A stretch of 64,000 nt of DNA from Hufsiella arboris (GTDB lineage Bacteria; Bacteroidota; Bacteroidia; Sphingobacteriales; Sphingobacteriaceae), in NCBI RefSeq assembly GCF_009834875.1, contig NZ_WVHT01000003.1, positions 489,097 through 553,096 of the forward strand, written 5' to 3'. Below, piece after piece: positions 26,556 to 34,068 of the stretch (its first letter is position 1; every line of letters starts with the position of its first letter). The notes below the pieces were generated by a model. It saw nothing but the letters and a program-made list of their open reading frames with translations, was not told the origin of the DNA and ran no database searches. Position numbers and translations under genes: made by a program.

Positions 26556-27395
26556 TTAGCTGCAACACTCTGTCGCGCAACCACAAGATTTAGATTTTTC
26601 TCCATAAACTGTAATGCTGAAAATTCCTGTATTACCAGCCTTGAAATCCCGCAATTCTGACTCGCCCAGGTATTTTTCAAGGATATCACCTGGTATGACA
26701 ATCGGTTTTTCCTTTTGAATACTGCTATTTGAAAACCCGTTTGACCTGATGAGTTCGAGGTAATCTTCTTTTCCGATTGCGCCAGCCACGCAGCCTGCAT
26801 ACATTTCGGCATCTTTTTGTAATGCTTCCGGAAGGCTTCCTACTAACACCACATCTGAAATGCTAAAATGTCCTCCGGGCTTTAACACACGAAATATCTC
26901 TTTGAAAACTTTGTCTTTACCAGGAACCAGGTTTAAAACACAATTACTAACGATGACATCTGCTACGTTATCTGAGACTGGGATATTTTCGATATCTCCG
27001 AGGCGGAATTCTACGTTTGAGAAACCTAGTTTATCCGCGTTGTCTTTCGCCTTCTCAATCATTGCAGGCGTGAAGTCGATTCCTATTACTCTGCCATCTT
27101 CGCCCGTTTCAGTGCGCGCGATGAAGCAATCATTTCCTGCTCCGCTTCCCAGGTCGATTACGGTATCACCTTTTTTTATCCTTGCGAATTGTGTCGGCAA
27201 GCCGCAACCTAATCCTAAATCGGCCTCAGGATTGTACCCATTTACCGAGCTGTAATCATCGGTCATTATGTTATAAACTTCCGTTGAACGACCGCCGGCG
27301 CCACAACAGGATGCCTGGTTTGTCGATTTATCCTGTAAAGCAATTTCACTGTATTTCTGCTTCACGATATCCTTTAATTCCTGGTTTGTCTTCAT
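26556..27395 (-). CDS. arsM: Arsenite S-adenosylmethionine methyltransferase
   Basis: Methylates trivalent arsenic using SAM, a detoxification route. Start ATG 27395 (MKTNQELKD); the longer frame starts at TTG. SAM motif I is VIDLGSGAGND (79-89). Cysteines C31, C64 (LGCGLP), C152 (SNCVLNL) and C202 (AGCVAG) line up with Cys32/61/156/206 of human AS3MT, so all arsenic-binding positions are present. The C-terminus holds a further Cys-rich tail (CGCATECC). It lies between arsR and arsC on the same strand. A copy of the ArsR-type operator lies 18 bases upstream. Confidence 0.94.
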   Translation of the reverse strand: MKTNQELKDIVKQKYSEIALQDKSTNQASCCGAGGRSTEVYNIMTDDYSSVNGYNPEADLGLGCGLPTQFARIKKGDTVIDLGSGAGNDCFIARTETGEDGRVIGIDFTPAMIEKAKDNADKLGFSNVEFRLGDIENIPVSDNVADVIVSNCVLNLVPGKDKVFKEIFRVLKPGGHFSISDVVLVGSLPEALQKDAEMYAGCVAGAIGKEDYLELIRSNGFSNSSIQKEKPIVIPGDILEKYLGESELRDFKAGNTGIFSITVYGEKSKSCGCATECCS

Positions 27396-27412
27396 AATCA
27401 ACTATTCATTAA

Positions 27413-27428
27413 TTGCAATATTACGATA
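27413..27428 (-). promoter_or_regulatory. ArsR-type operator copy upstream of arsM
   Basis: TTGCAATATTACGATA, identical over 16 bases to the site upstream of arsR. On the minus strand it reads TATCGTAATATTGCAA, an imperfect palindrome. It lies in the 50-base gap between arsR and arsM, 18 bases upstream of the arsM start. Confidence 0.7.
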
Positions 27429-27445
27429 CATTGGTTTAAATTTTT

Positions 27446-27775
27446 TTAACAGCAATCTGCTGGTCCCTGGTGAGCTTTAAAGAAGGCGTTGAGGTCTTTA
27501 TGCAGCAATTCCCAGGCTTTCGGCTCGATACAATAACAAACTTTTACACCGTCTATAGTGCCCTGGATTAATCCCGCGCTTTTCAATTCCTTTAAATGCT
27601 GTGAGATGGTGGGTTGAGCGAGGCCCAGCTCCTCTGCCAGATCCCCGCAGATGCAGGCATTGCTTTTAATAATTTGTTCGAGGATGGCGATACGGGCCGG
27701 ATGCGCCATCGCTTTCAGCATGGTAGCCAACCGGTTTTGTTCGGATGTAAATATTTCCGTCTTTGTAACTCCCAT
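27446..27775 (-). CDS. arsR: ArsR-family transcriptional repressor
   Basis: Small winged-helix metal sensor of 109 residues, first gene of the arsenic unit. Start ATG 27775 (MGVTKTEIF); the longer frame begins at TTG. The DNA-recognition helix is LAQPTISQHLKELKSAGLI. A C-x-C pair (NACICGDLAEEL) sits just before it in the position of the ArsR arsenic-binding cysteines of the CVC type; CYCIEP and a terminal CC are further thiols. It is likely to bind the 16-bp site in its own promoter and the second copy before arsM. Confidence 0.92.
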   Translation of the reverse strand: MGVTKTEIFTSEQNRLATMLKAMAHPARIAILEQIIKSNACICGDLAEELGLAQPTISQHLKELKSAGLIQGTIDGVKVCYCIEPKAWELLHKDLNAFFKAHQGPADCC

Positions 27776-27778
27776 ATA

Positions 27779-27812
27779 TTGCAATATTACGATAGATATA
27801 ATAGCGACGCAA
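27779..27812 (-). promoter_or_regulatory. arsR promoter with overlapping operator
   Basis: On the minus strand: TTG (27812-27810), a 20-base spacer, TAATATTG (27789-27782), one mismatch to TAnnTTTG. The 16-bp operator-like site TTGCAATATTACGATA (27779-27794) covers the -7 element and lies 4 bases before the ATG, so a bound repressor would block transcription start. Confidence 0.65.
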
Positions 27813-27947
27813 ACATTTAGTTATATTTTTTAGCCTTACTCCTCTTGTCAAATTTTTTGTTCAAGCTTTACAGGCAGTTATCCGAAAAATCTAATTAATC
27901 AATAAACTTGGGCCGTCCGAACCCATCAAATATTAAACTAAAAACTT

Positions 27948-28349
27948 ATGAGATTAAAATCTTTATTTATCACCATTACAATTGCTTTTTCATCCTGCTC
28001 ATCAGTGCAATATATCGGCAATACGTATTCGCCTACTTCGAATGTTGACATATTTTTAGACAGAAACGATATCCAGAAAAGTTATGCAGTTATGGGAAAG
28101 ATTGACGGTTACGGCATAGACTTTACCAATATTCAAAGCGATATCATGAAAGAGGCAAGAAAGAGAGGCGCCGATGCCGTACTTCTTTTTGATATGGATT
28201 CGGAGAGGATTAATTCCACGCAGAAAACAACTACAAACGTAAGCAACCAGAAAACGGAGGATTCCACGGAGAAAAAAATTACAACCAGTACTACAACCGA
28301 TGATCAGTCATTAAACAAATTACATGCGGAATTTTTGAAGTACAAGTAA
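27948..28349 (+). CDS. Small lipoprotein, function unknown
   Basis: Lipoprotein-like protein of 133 residues with lipobox FSSC. The middle part (SYAVMGKIDGYGIDFTNIQSDIMKEARKRGADAVLLFDMDSE) resembles the small lipoprotein segment in which a conserved acidic and Gly-Ala-Asp-Ala loop precedes a beta strand, seen in several Bacteroidota lipoproteins. The C-terminal half is Thr/Lys-rich and probably disordered. A near -7 box TAAACTTG at 27904-27911 lies 36 bases upstream of the start. It is convergent with the response regulator, 9 bases apart. Confidence 0.6.
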   Translation: MRLKSLFITITIAFSSCSSVQYIGNTYSPTSNVDIFLDRNDIQKSYAVMGKIDGYGIDFTNIQSDIMKEARKRGADAVLLFDMDSERINSTQKTTTNVSNQKTEDSTEKKITTSTTTDDQSLNKLHAEFLKYK

Positions 28350-28358
28350 AGTATAAGC

Positions 28359-29075
28359 TTACTTCATCCCCAGTATATTTTCAAGATCATCTTTAAAGTT
28401 TCGACCAATAGGGATCTGTTGTCCGTTCATCAGTATGCAGTTCCTGTCCAGTTGAGTAATTTTCCTGACGCTTACGATAAACGATTTGTGTACCCGGATA
28501 AATCGGCCTGCCGGCAGAATATCCAGCATGGCTTTGATCGATCCTTTGAGCAGGATCTTTCGGGCTGGTGTGTGTATGATCGCATAATCTTTAAGTCCTT
28601 GTACGAACGTTACATCTTCAAATTGCAGTCTGATTCGCTGGACACCGCTTTTAACAAAAATAAAATCATGATCCCCGCTTTCCTGGCCTTCTTCCATATG
28701 GCTGTGATGTGCTTTCAGCGCTAAAAGTTCTTTTGCTTTGCTGATGGCCTGGCTAAAGCGATCAAAGGCAATTGGCTTTAATAAAAAATCGATCACGCCC
28801 AGCTCGTAGCCCTCAAAGGCATAGTTGCGGTAAGCGGTTGTAAATATGGTAAGCGGCGGATCTGTTAATTTTTTAAGTAAATCGATCCCGGTTATTTCGG
28901 GCATTTCGATATCCAGCAACAAGAGATCAGCCGCATTTTTTTCCAGGTGCATAAATGCCTCATGAGCATTTGGGAAAATGTTCACCTCCGATATTCCGGT
29001 TATTCTTTTTAAATAACCCTGCAACATTTCCCGCGCAAGCGGTTCATCATCTACAATTACAACAGTTAACGACAT
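28359..29075 (-). CDS. LytTR-family response regulator
   Basis: Two-component regulator of 238 residues. The receiver domain has the acidic pair DDEP, the phospho-acceptor Asp in LLLLDIEMPEITG, and the DFLLKPI lysine. The C-terminal LytTR domain (roughly 135-238) includes FVQGLKDYAIIH, RFIRVHKSFIV and the GRNFKDDL end. It starts 3 bases after the kinase gene stop, so the two are cotranscribed. It likely regulates genes with LytTR operator repeats; the divergent exported-protein gene is the nearest candidate. Confidence 0.95.
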   Translation of the reverse strand: MSLTVVIVDDEPLAREMLQGYLKRITGISEVNIFPNAHEAFMHLEKNAADLLLLDIEMPEITGIDLLKKLTDPPLTIFTTAYRNYAFEGYELGVIDFLLKPIAFDRFSQAISKAKELLALKAHHSHMEEGQESGDHDFIFVKSGVQRIRLQFEDVTFVQGLKDYAIIHTPARKILLKGSIKAMLDILPAGRFIRVHKSFIVSVRKITQLDRNCILMNGQQIPIGRNFKDDLENILGMK

Positions 29076-29078
29076 TAA

Positions 29079-30155
29079 TCAAAGTTCAATTACCAGTTTA
29101 CCCTTAAAGGTATCTCTGAGATCTTCCAGTTCCAGTTTATGCCGTTGCGGGTAAAGCAGTTCCAAACGTTTCCGTAAATTACTAAGCCCAATGCCGCCCT
29201 TTAGATGCTGACCGTTCAAAGGCGTCTTAGTGTTGTCTACCAGCACTGTTAAAGTAGTTCCATCGAGACCTATGTTCACTTTCAGCCAGCCATTTTCTGT
29301 TTTTTTGCTCAGACCGTGCTTAAACGCATTTTCGATCAGGGGCAATAACAATAAGGGCGCTATCTTTTGCCCTTCTGGTGCCTGGTCTATCTGCAGATTG
29401 ATATTCGCTCCATCGTTAAGCCGCAGTCGTTCAAGATCGATGTAGTTTCTTAAATAGTTGAGCTCCTTGTTCAGCAATACCTTTTCATCATTACTGTCAT
29501 ACAGCATATATTCCATCATGGCAGAAAGCTTTAACACAACATCAGGCGCAAGTTCCGAGCGTTTAAGTGTAAGGGCATACAGATTATTCAGGATATTGAA
29601 TAAGAAATGCGGATTGATCTGTGCCCGGAGAAAATCAAGCTCAGCGTTAAGTTTTTCAACCGTGATACGCTGGATGACGCGTTGCTGTTCATACCAGTCG
29701 AGGCTTAATTTGAGTGCGAGCATTAAACCCAGGTACCATAATGCACTAAAGAAATTGTAAACGATGGCGTCCGGCAAACGGCTGTTATACATCGGCCCAA
29801 CTACAAAACCGTACAGGTAATAATCATACAAACTTTGAACAAGCACATAGCCGACAACAGAAAGAATTACCGCCGTAACATAAGCCAGGTAGCGCTTCCT
29901 GAGCAAATATTTCAAAAAATAGTGCAGGTTTAGATAAGCGATAACAATAAGTAATGCTATCCTGCCGCTTACACAGGCAAAGAAATAAGGCAGATTGGTT
30001 TTGTAGATCAGGTACTTTTTCTCATACAGAAAAAAACCGGTAACCAATACCCAGTACGCACCATGGATGAGCGCATGTTTGACTGAAAAGCTGCGTTTGA
30101 AAAAAGGCAGTCTAAATGTTTTTTCTGCACGATCTGTGTTGATGTTCATCAGCAT
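29079..30155 (-). CDS. LytS-type sensor histidine kinase
   Basis: Membrane histidine kinase of the LytS/YpdA type (His_kinase PF06580 plus HATPase_c), 358 residues. The N-terminal half has four to six membrane helices (about residues 28-160). The phospho-acceptor His lies in LRAQINPHFLFNILNNLYAL; the ATP-binding part has LLLLPLIENAFKHGL and GGIGLSNLRKRLELLY. It is first in the operon with the response regulator 3 bases downstream. A -7 box lies 31 bases upstream of the start. It is oriented away from the small exported protein gene. Confidence 0.95.
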   Translation of the reverse strand: MLMNINTDRAEKTFRLPFFKRSFSVKHALIHGAYWVLVTGFFLYEKKYLIYKTNLPYFFACVSGRIALLIVIAYLNLHYFLKYLLRKRYLAYVTAVILSVVGYVLVQSLYDYYLYGFVVGPMYNSRLPDAIVYNFFSALWYLGLMLALKLSLDWYEQQRVIQRITVEKLNAELDFLRAQINPHFLFNILNNLYALTLKRSELAPDVVLKLSAMMEYMLYDSNDEKVLLNKELNYLRNYIDLERLRLNDGANINLQIDQAPEGQKIAPLLLLPLIENAFKHGLSKKTENGWLKVNIGLDGTTLTVLVDNTKTPLNGQHLKGGIGLSNLRKRLELLYPQRHKLELEDLRDTFKGKLVIEL

Positions 30156-30185
30156 CGCTAAAGGAAATTAAAAGAGCGGCGTCCG

Positions 30186-30193
30186 CAAAATTA
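30186..30193 (-). promoter_or_regulatory. -7 element of the LytS/LytTR operon
   Basis: Minus strand TAATTTTG (CAAAATTA on the plus strand) matches TAnnTTTG and ends 30 bases before the kinase ATG. The -33 element is not clear. Confidence 0.55.
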
Positions 30194-30340
30194 TATCGAC
30201 CAACGACTCGAAAAGTAGAGGAAATATAAGCATAAAAGCTGATGTCTACTTTTTTTGCAGTTGCTCTACTATTTTTCAATCGTACTCGCCGTTCGTGTAA
30301 TCTTGTGCTGACAAACCATTATTCATTAAAAATTAAGCAC

Positions 30341-30799
30341 ATGAAAAAGATCAGAATCTACCGGGCATTTGCATTACTGTTTATGCTCATCACAGTTAGT
30401 TTTACCACGACAGGTTTCACGAAGATGTTCGGCCTGGACAGTTACGAGATTTACTTGAATAACAAACTCCTGCTGAAGCAATACGTAAATCAGCCTTTAA
30501 ATTTAAGAGTATTACAACTGGATAAAGCACAGGAAAATGGTCAGCTGCAAATAGTGTACACGCATTGTATGAATAAAAGCGCAGGCACCGGCAGAAGCCT
30601 GGCTTTAAAAGATGAATCCGGTCATGTTCTGCGTAAGTGGACATTCGCCGATGCCAACGGCTCAGACCTGAAAATGAGGATACCCGTGAATGACCTGGTA
30701 CAGTTGCAAAAGAAAAATTCGGGACACGAGTTAAGCTTGTTCTACACTGCGCACGAACTGAAAAAAGGTGAGATGCTTTCGATGATTCATTTTAAATGA
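30341..30799 (+). CDS. Small exported protein divergent from LytS/LytTR
   Basis: Unrecognised exported protein of 152 residues. The longest frame begins at 30242, but ATG 30341 gives the signal peptide MKKIRIYRAFALLFMLITVSF and is preferred. The mature part contains FGLDSYEIYLNNKLLLKQYVNQPLNLRVLQLD and a run of predicted strands ending in FYTAHELKKGEMLSMIHFK. The -7-like TAATCTTG (30298-30305) lies 35 bases upstream. The gene is divergent from a LytS/LytTR operon across about 185 bases and is a plausible target of it (inference). Its TGA overlaps the ATG of the broken hydrolase remnant. Confidence 0.65.
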   Translation: MKKIRIYRAFALLFMLITVSFTTTGFTKMFGLDSYEIYLNNKLLLKQYVNQPLNLRVLQLDKAQENGQLQIVYTHCMNKSAGTGRSLALKDESGHVLRKWTFADANGSDLKMRIPVNDLVQLQKKNSGHELSLFYTAHELKKGEMLSMIHFK

Positions 30800-30835
30800 T
30801 CGATGGCTGGTGGCATTTTGCTCTACGGTTAGGCC

Positions 30836-31170
30836 CCAATTCCGGAAATCCAGGAATCTCCGGAGAAATTTTTAACAGTGTCAGCATTGCATATGGTTGG
30901 AAAGGCTTTTATAGTCCAACCATTAAAAAAACGATTTTATTACCAGATGCTGTGGGAGAATATATGTGGTACGGAAAACCTGTATCCATCGTAAAGAAAG
31001 AAAACGAATTATGGTTATATGCCCCCGTTAAAAGCAAAATGTATTTTACTTCTGATTCTGACTTTTATATAAATGAAAAAGAAATGGATTATAAATTCAC
31101 TAAAGATTCAAATGGTATCGTAAATGGATTTAGTGATAGTAATAATCGAAAAGCTGAAAAGATCAGGTAA
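30836..31170 (+). pseudogene. 3' remnant of a serine hydrolase gene
   Basis: Copies the last about 110 codons of the hydrolase at 31481-32950, from SGNPGISGEIF to the stop. It has no signal peptide, no SxxK motif and no normal start: the open frame reaches back only to an ATG at 30796 overlapping the previous stop. Relative to the intact copy, 3 residues differ and 15 bases are missing (5 residues, IQKYV). Nine codons differ silently, so both copies appear to have diverged under selection on the protein before this one was cut. It is non-functional as a hydrolase. Confidence 0.85.
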
Positions 31171-31404
31171 AGATGAGTCACTTTGACCCCTTCAGTAAAT
31201 CTTCATTCTTTCAAATGTGCCCACCGCCAAGGTTCGCGTCCTCACAAACCTCCGCTAAAATCGTGGCAAATGAACCTTGCGATTATTATTATTCTTCAGC
31301 ACGATACTTTGAAAAAGGTGCGCAACATTTTAATTTTCTAAAAGACTTACGTTTGGAACTTTAGTTAAAAATGGTGGTTCGTGTCCTCAAGAACCATGGC
31401 TTAA
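30836..31404 (+). repeat. Direct repeat, copy A
   Basis: About 570 bases matching 32601-33185 at roughly 90 percent: the 3' end of the serine hydrolase gene, then about 230 bases of downstream sequence including two palindromes. The main length difference is a 15-base in-frame deletion in the coding part. The downstream part (31173-31364) carries an open 63-codon frame that also exists in copy B. The 76 bases from 31405 to 31480 show no gene. Confidence 0.9.
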
Positions 31405-31480
31405 GAATAAATTTCCGGCTCTCACAGGATTTCCATTACTTTGGCTGATTTAAACGATTTTAATATTATCAAGCAGCTAC

Positions 31481-32950
31481 ATGACATTAAAACCTTTTCC
31501 TTTTATTCTTACTGCGCTTCTCTTTTTTCAAAATTCTTTTTTTTCAAAATTATTTGCACAGTCAGAACATCCGGTTTCAAAGGAACTTGCGGAAAAAATT
31601 AAACAGGTTGAAAATAACTTAGTTCCGTGGGTGAAAAATCAGGATACCATAAAATATAACATCGAAGACAGGATGGCAAAGTACAATATAAACGGATTAA
31701 GTATTGCCGTCATAAAAAACTATAAAATAGAATGGACAAAAGGTTATGGCTGGGCGAATGTTGACGAAAAGCAGCCGGTTACAACCAGTACCATATTCCA
31801 AGCCGGGTCAATAAGCAAATCATTGAATGGAGTTGGCGTTTTAAAATTGGTTCAAGACAAGAAATTAGATTTAAATGCTGATATAAATAATTATTTAATC
31901 ACCTGGAAATTCCCTTACGACTCCTTATCAAAAAACAAAAAAATAACAACTGCAAATCTGTTAAGCCATACAGCAGGCTTATCAGGCCATGGCTATGGTG
32001 GCTATATGAAAGGTGAAAAAATTCCATCAATTTACAATATACTGGATGGTACAAAACCTGCCAACTCGGAGGCCGTGCGTTCAATGTATGAACCAGGAAA
32101 AATTGCAGAATACTCTGGTGGAGGAATAACAATATCTCAATTGATCGTAACAGACATAACCAAAATGAAATATGAAGATTACATGTGGGAACAAGTATTG
32201 AAACCTATGGGAATGACTCAAAGTTTTTTTAATCAGCCTCCGCCTGAAAACAAACAAAGTCTTTTGGCTTCAGGATATTTGTTCGATGGAAAAGAAATGG
32301 TTGAAGGGAATTATAATATCTACCCTGAGAAAGCGGCTGCCGGACTTTGGACTAATCCGACTGATCTGGGCAAATATATTATTGAAACGCAACTGTCTTT
32401 AAATGGAAAATCTGACAAAGTTCTTTCTCAGGAAACAACCAAATTAAGACTCACGCCTTACATAGATGATGAAAGCGCTTTAGGAGTTTTTATAAAGCAA
32501 AAGGGAAAAGAAAAATACTTCACCCATAGCGGAGGAACTAAAGGATTTATATGTGAGTATATCGGAAGTTTTGAAAAAGGGAACGGGGTTGTCGTCATGA
32601 CCAATTCCGGAAATCCAGGAATCTCCGGAGAAATCTTTAACAGTGTCAGCATTGCTTATGGTTGGAAAGGCTTTTATAGTCCAACCATCAAAAAAACGAT
32701 TTCATTACCAGATGCTGTAATACAAAAATACGTGGGAGAATATATGTGGTACGGAAAACCTGTGTCCATCGTAAAGAAAGAAAACGAATTATGGTTAAAT
32801 GCCCCCGTTAAAAGCAAAATGTATTTCACTTCTGATTCCGACTTTTATATAAATGAAAAAGAAATGGATTATAAATTCACTAAAGATTCAAATGATATTG
32901 TAAATGGATTTAGTGATAGTAATAACAGGAAAGCTGAAAAGATCAGGTAA
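31481..32950 (+). CDS. Exported serine hydrolase (beta-lactamase / class C-like fold)
   Basis: Secreted penicillin-binding-fold hydrolase (PF00144), 489 residues with a signal peptide ending at KLFAQ. The nucleophile motif is S110-I-S-K113 (TIFQAGSISKSLNG); the second motif region has EYSGGGI (Tyr-Ser-Gly in place of the class C Tyr-x-Asn), and the third is HSGGTKGF. A C-terminal extension of about 100 residues resembles DUF3471-type domains. Members hydrolyse esters or small peptides; beta-lactamase activity is not implied. The near -7 box TTACTTTG lies at 31436-31443. Its 3' part is duplicated upstream. Confidence 0.9.
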   Translation: MTLKPFPFILTALLFFQNSFFSKLFAQSEHPVSKELAEKIKQVENNLVPWVKNQDTIKYNIEDRMAKYNINGLSIAVIKNYKIEWTKGYGWANVDEKQPVTTSTIFQAGSISKSLNGVGVLKLVQDKKLDLNADINNYLITWKFPYDSLSKNKKITTANLLSHTAGLSGHGYGGYMKGEKIPSIYNILDGTKPANSEAVRSMYEPGKIAEYSGGGITISQLIVTDITKMKYEDYMWEQVLKPMGMTQSFFNQPPPENKQSLLASGYLFDGKEMVEGNYNIYPEKAAAGLWTNPTDLGKYIIETQLSLNGKSDKVLSQETTKLRLTPYIDDESALGVFIKQKGKEKYFTHSGGTKGFICEYIGSFEKGNGVVVMTNSGNPGISGEIFNSVSIAYGWKGFYSPTIKKTISLPDAVIQKYVGEYMWYGKPVSIVKKENELWLNAPVKSKMYFTSDSDFYINEKEMDYKFTKDSNDIVNGFSDSNNRKAEKIR

Positions 32951-33006
32951 AAGATGAGTCACTTTGATCCCTTCAGTAAGTCTTCATTCTTTCAAATGTG
33001 CCCACC

Positions 33007-33036
33007 GCCAAGGTTCGTGTCCTCACGAACCTTGGC
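33007..33036. repeat. 13-bp perfect hairpin (GGTTCGTG element, TCCT loop)
   Basis: GCCAAGGTTCGTG (33007-33019) pairs with CACGAACCTTGGC (33024-33036) around TCCT. The equivalent in copy A (31226-31255) has decayed. Confidence 0.9.
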
Positions 33037-33155
33037 TAAAATCGTGGTAAATGAACCTTGCGATTATTACTATCCTTCGGCACGATACTTTGAAAAAGGC
33101 GCGCAAAATTTTAATTTTCTAAAAGACTTGCTTTTGGAACTTTAGTTAAAAATCG

Positions 33156-33177
33156 TGGTTCGTGAGGACACGAACCA
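33156..33177. repeat. 9-bp hairpin (GGTTCGTG element, AGGA loop)
   Basis: TGGTTCGTG (33156-33164) pairs with CACGAACCA (33169-33177) around AGGA. The core is the reverse complement of that in the hairpin at 33007-33036, so the two bracket about 120 bases in inverted orientation. Confidence 0.85.
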
Positions 33178-33330
33178 TGCCTTAGTGAGAACCCAATTTA
33201 CTCTTTTCCTGCAAAAGAAGCCAGACGGAGTCCTGTTGTCACTAATCATTTAAGAGCGCTGCGCTGTACTTAAACGAGAGGAATTCTATTTGGACCCAAT
33301 CCGGCATCGAAGGGCACATCTTTCCAATTT

Positions 33331-33360
33331 TTGGTTTTTTATTCGTTCTTACTTATTTTG
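33331..33360 (+). promoter_or_regulatory. Possible promoter of the Crp/Fnr gene
   Basis: TTG (33331-33333), a 19-base spacer, TTATTTTG (33353-33360), one mismatch to TAnnTTTG. It ends 34 bases before the ATG at 33395. Confidence 0.45.
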
Positions 33361-33394
33361 TTTAGCAGTTCATGTTTAGCATGCCATTCGATAT

Positions 33395-33973
33395 ATGTCT
33401 TTAAAGACGTTAATAGACCATTTTAAAAGTCACTCCCCGTTAAAGGAAAAAGAAATTGAGGCGCTTAACGAAAGATTTGTTGAGCGTACCATCAAGCGAC
33501 ACAGCTTCATTCTTCAGGAAGGTGACGTTTGCCGCCATGTTACTTTTGTCGTAGCAGGTTGCTTAAGAATGTATGTATTAAATAGAAAAGGAAAAGAATA
33601 TAACATTCAGTTCGCTGCTGAAAATGATTGGATAACTGAGCTGAGCAGCTTTTATTCGGAAAAACCCAGCGGTTTTTACATTGAGGCTGTTGAACAATCT
33701 ATTATTCTTCAAATTAAACACGCCGATCTGCTTTATCTCTATACGAACTTCCAAAAATTTGACCGGAACTTTCGGATCATCATGGAAAAGAAGTATATCG
33801 AACTTCAAAACCGGGTGCTTCAAAATATAAGATTCACAGCCGAAGAACGCTATCAATATTTTTTGAAAGAGTATCCACATCTTGCTACTCGGTTACCCAA
33901 CACTCAAATCGCCTCTTACCTTGGAGTAACCCCTGAATTCCTGAGTATGATCAGAAAGAAGCTCGTTTCGTAA
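33395..33973 (+). CDS. Crp/Fnr-family transcriptional regulator
   Basis: Regulator of 192 residues with an N-terminal cyclic-nucleotide-binding-type jelly roll (RHSFILQEGDVCRHVTFVVAGCLRMY) and a C-terminal winged helix (LATRLPNTQIASYLGVTPEFLSMIRKKL). No Fe-S cysteine set is seen, so an oxygen-sensing Fnr role is unlikely; typical Bacteroidota members of this size bind unknown ligands. It lies directly upstream, on the same strand, of the hydrolase-SnoaL-oxidoreductase operon and is a plausible regulator of it. The palindrome at 33982-33997 would be a natural binding site. Confidence 0.9.
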   Translation: MSLKTLIDHFKSHSPLKEKEIEALNERFVERTIKRHSFILQEGDVCRHVTFVVAGCLRMYVLNRKGKEYNIQFAAENDWITELSSFYSEKPSGFYIEAVEQSIILQIKHADLLYLYTNFQKFDRNFRIIMEKKYIELQNRVLQNIRFTAEERYQYFLKEYPHLATRLPNTQIASYLGVTPEFLSMIRKKLVS

Positions 33974-33981
33974 TCCTCCAC

Positions 33982-33997
33982 CTTAAATTAATTTAAG
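33982..33997. promoter_or_regulatory. 16-bp perfect palindrome between Crp/Fnr gene and operon
   Basis: CTTAAATTAATTTAAG is fully self-complementary. It lies 9 bases after the regulator stop and 71 bases before the hydrolase start, upstream of a near -7 box CAACTTTG (34043-34050). It could be an operator for the adjacent regulator; this is inference from position and symmetry. Confidence 0.45.
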
Positions 33998-34068
33998 CCC
34001 ATTTCTTAAACTATCTTATAGCTAAGCAAGCTCCATTATCTTCAACTTTGCCTGATCAATAAGAAAAA

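Larger units (their letters stand above)
32601..33185 (+). repeat. Direct repeat, copy B
   Basis: The intact partner of copy A: it covers the 3' end of the serine hydrolase gene and about 230 bases of downstream sequence. The non-coding part includes an open 63-codon frame (32954-33145), a 13-bp perfect hairpin and a 9-bp hairpin. Confidence 0.9.
32951..33394. other. Intergenic region with palindromes, no gene assigned
   Basis: The first 230 bases are the non-coding part of repeat copy B with two hairpins. A 63-codon frame (32954-33145) is open in both repeat copies but has no visible ribosome-binding site or recognisable domain, and a strong hairpin lies in it. From 33186 to 33330 I see nothing. 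A possible promoter at 33331-33360 precedes the Crp/Fnr gene. Confidence 0.6.

Noticed and set aside
26435..26812. 125-codon minus-strand frame between arsM and arsC
   Set aside because: It is out of frame with arsM and lies mostly within it; the hydrophobic end is the short AT-rich gap between the two genes.
30796..33185. An insertion sequence or composite transposon
   Set aside because: There is no transposase, no target-site duplication found, and the repeated segment is a gene end, so a tandem duplication with deletion is simpler.
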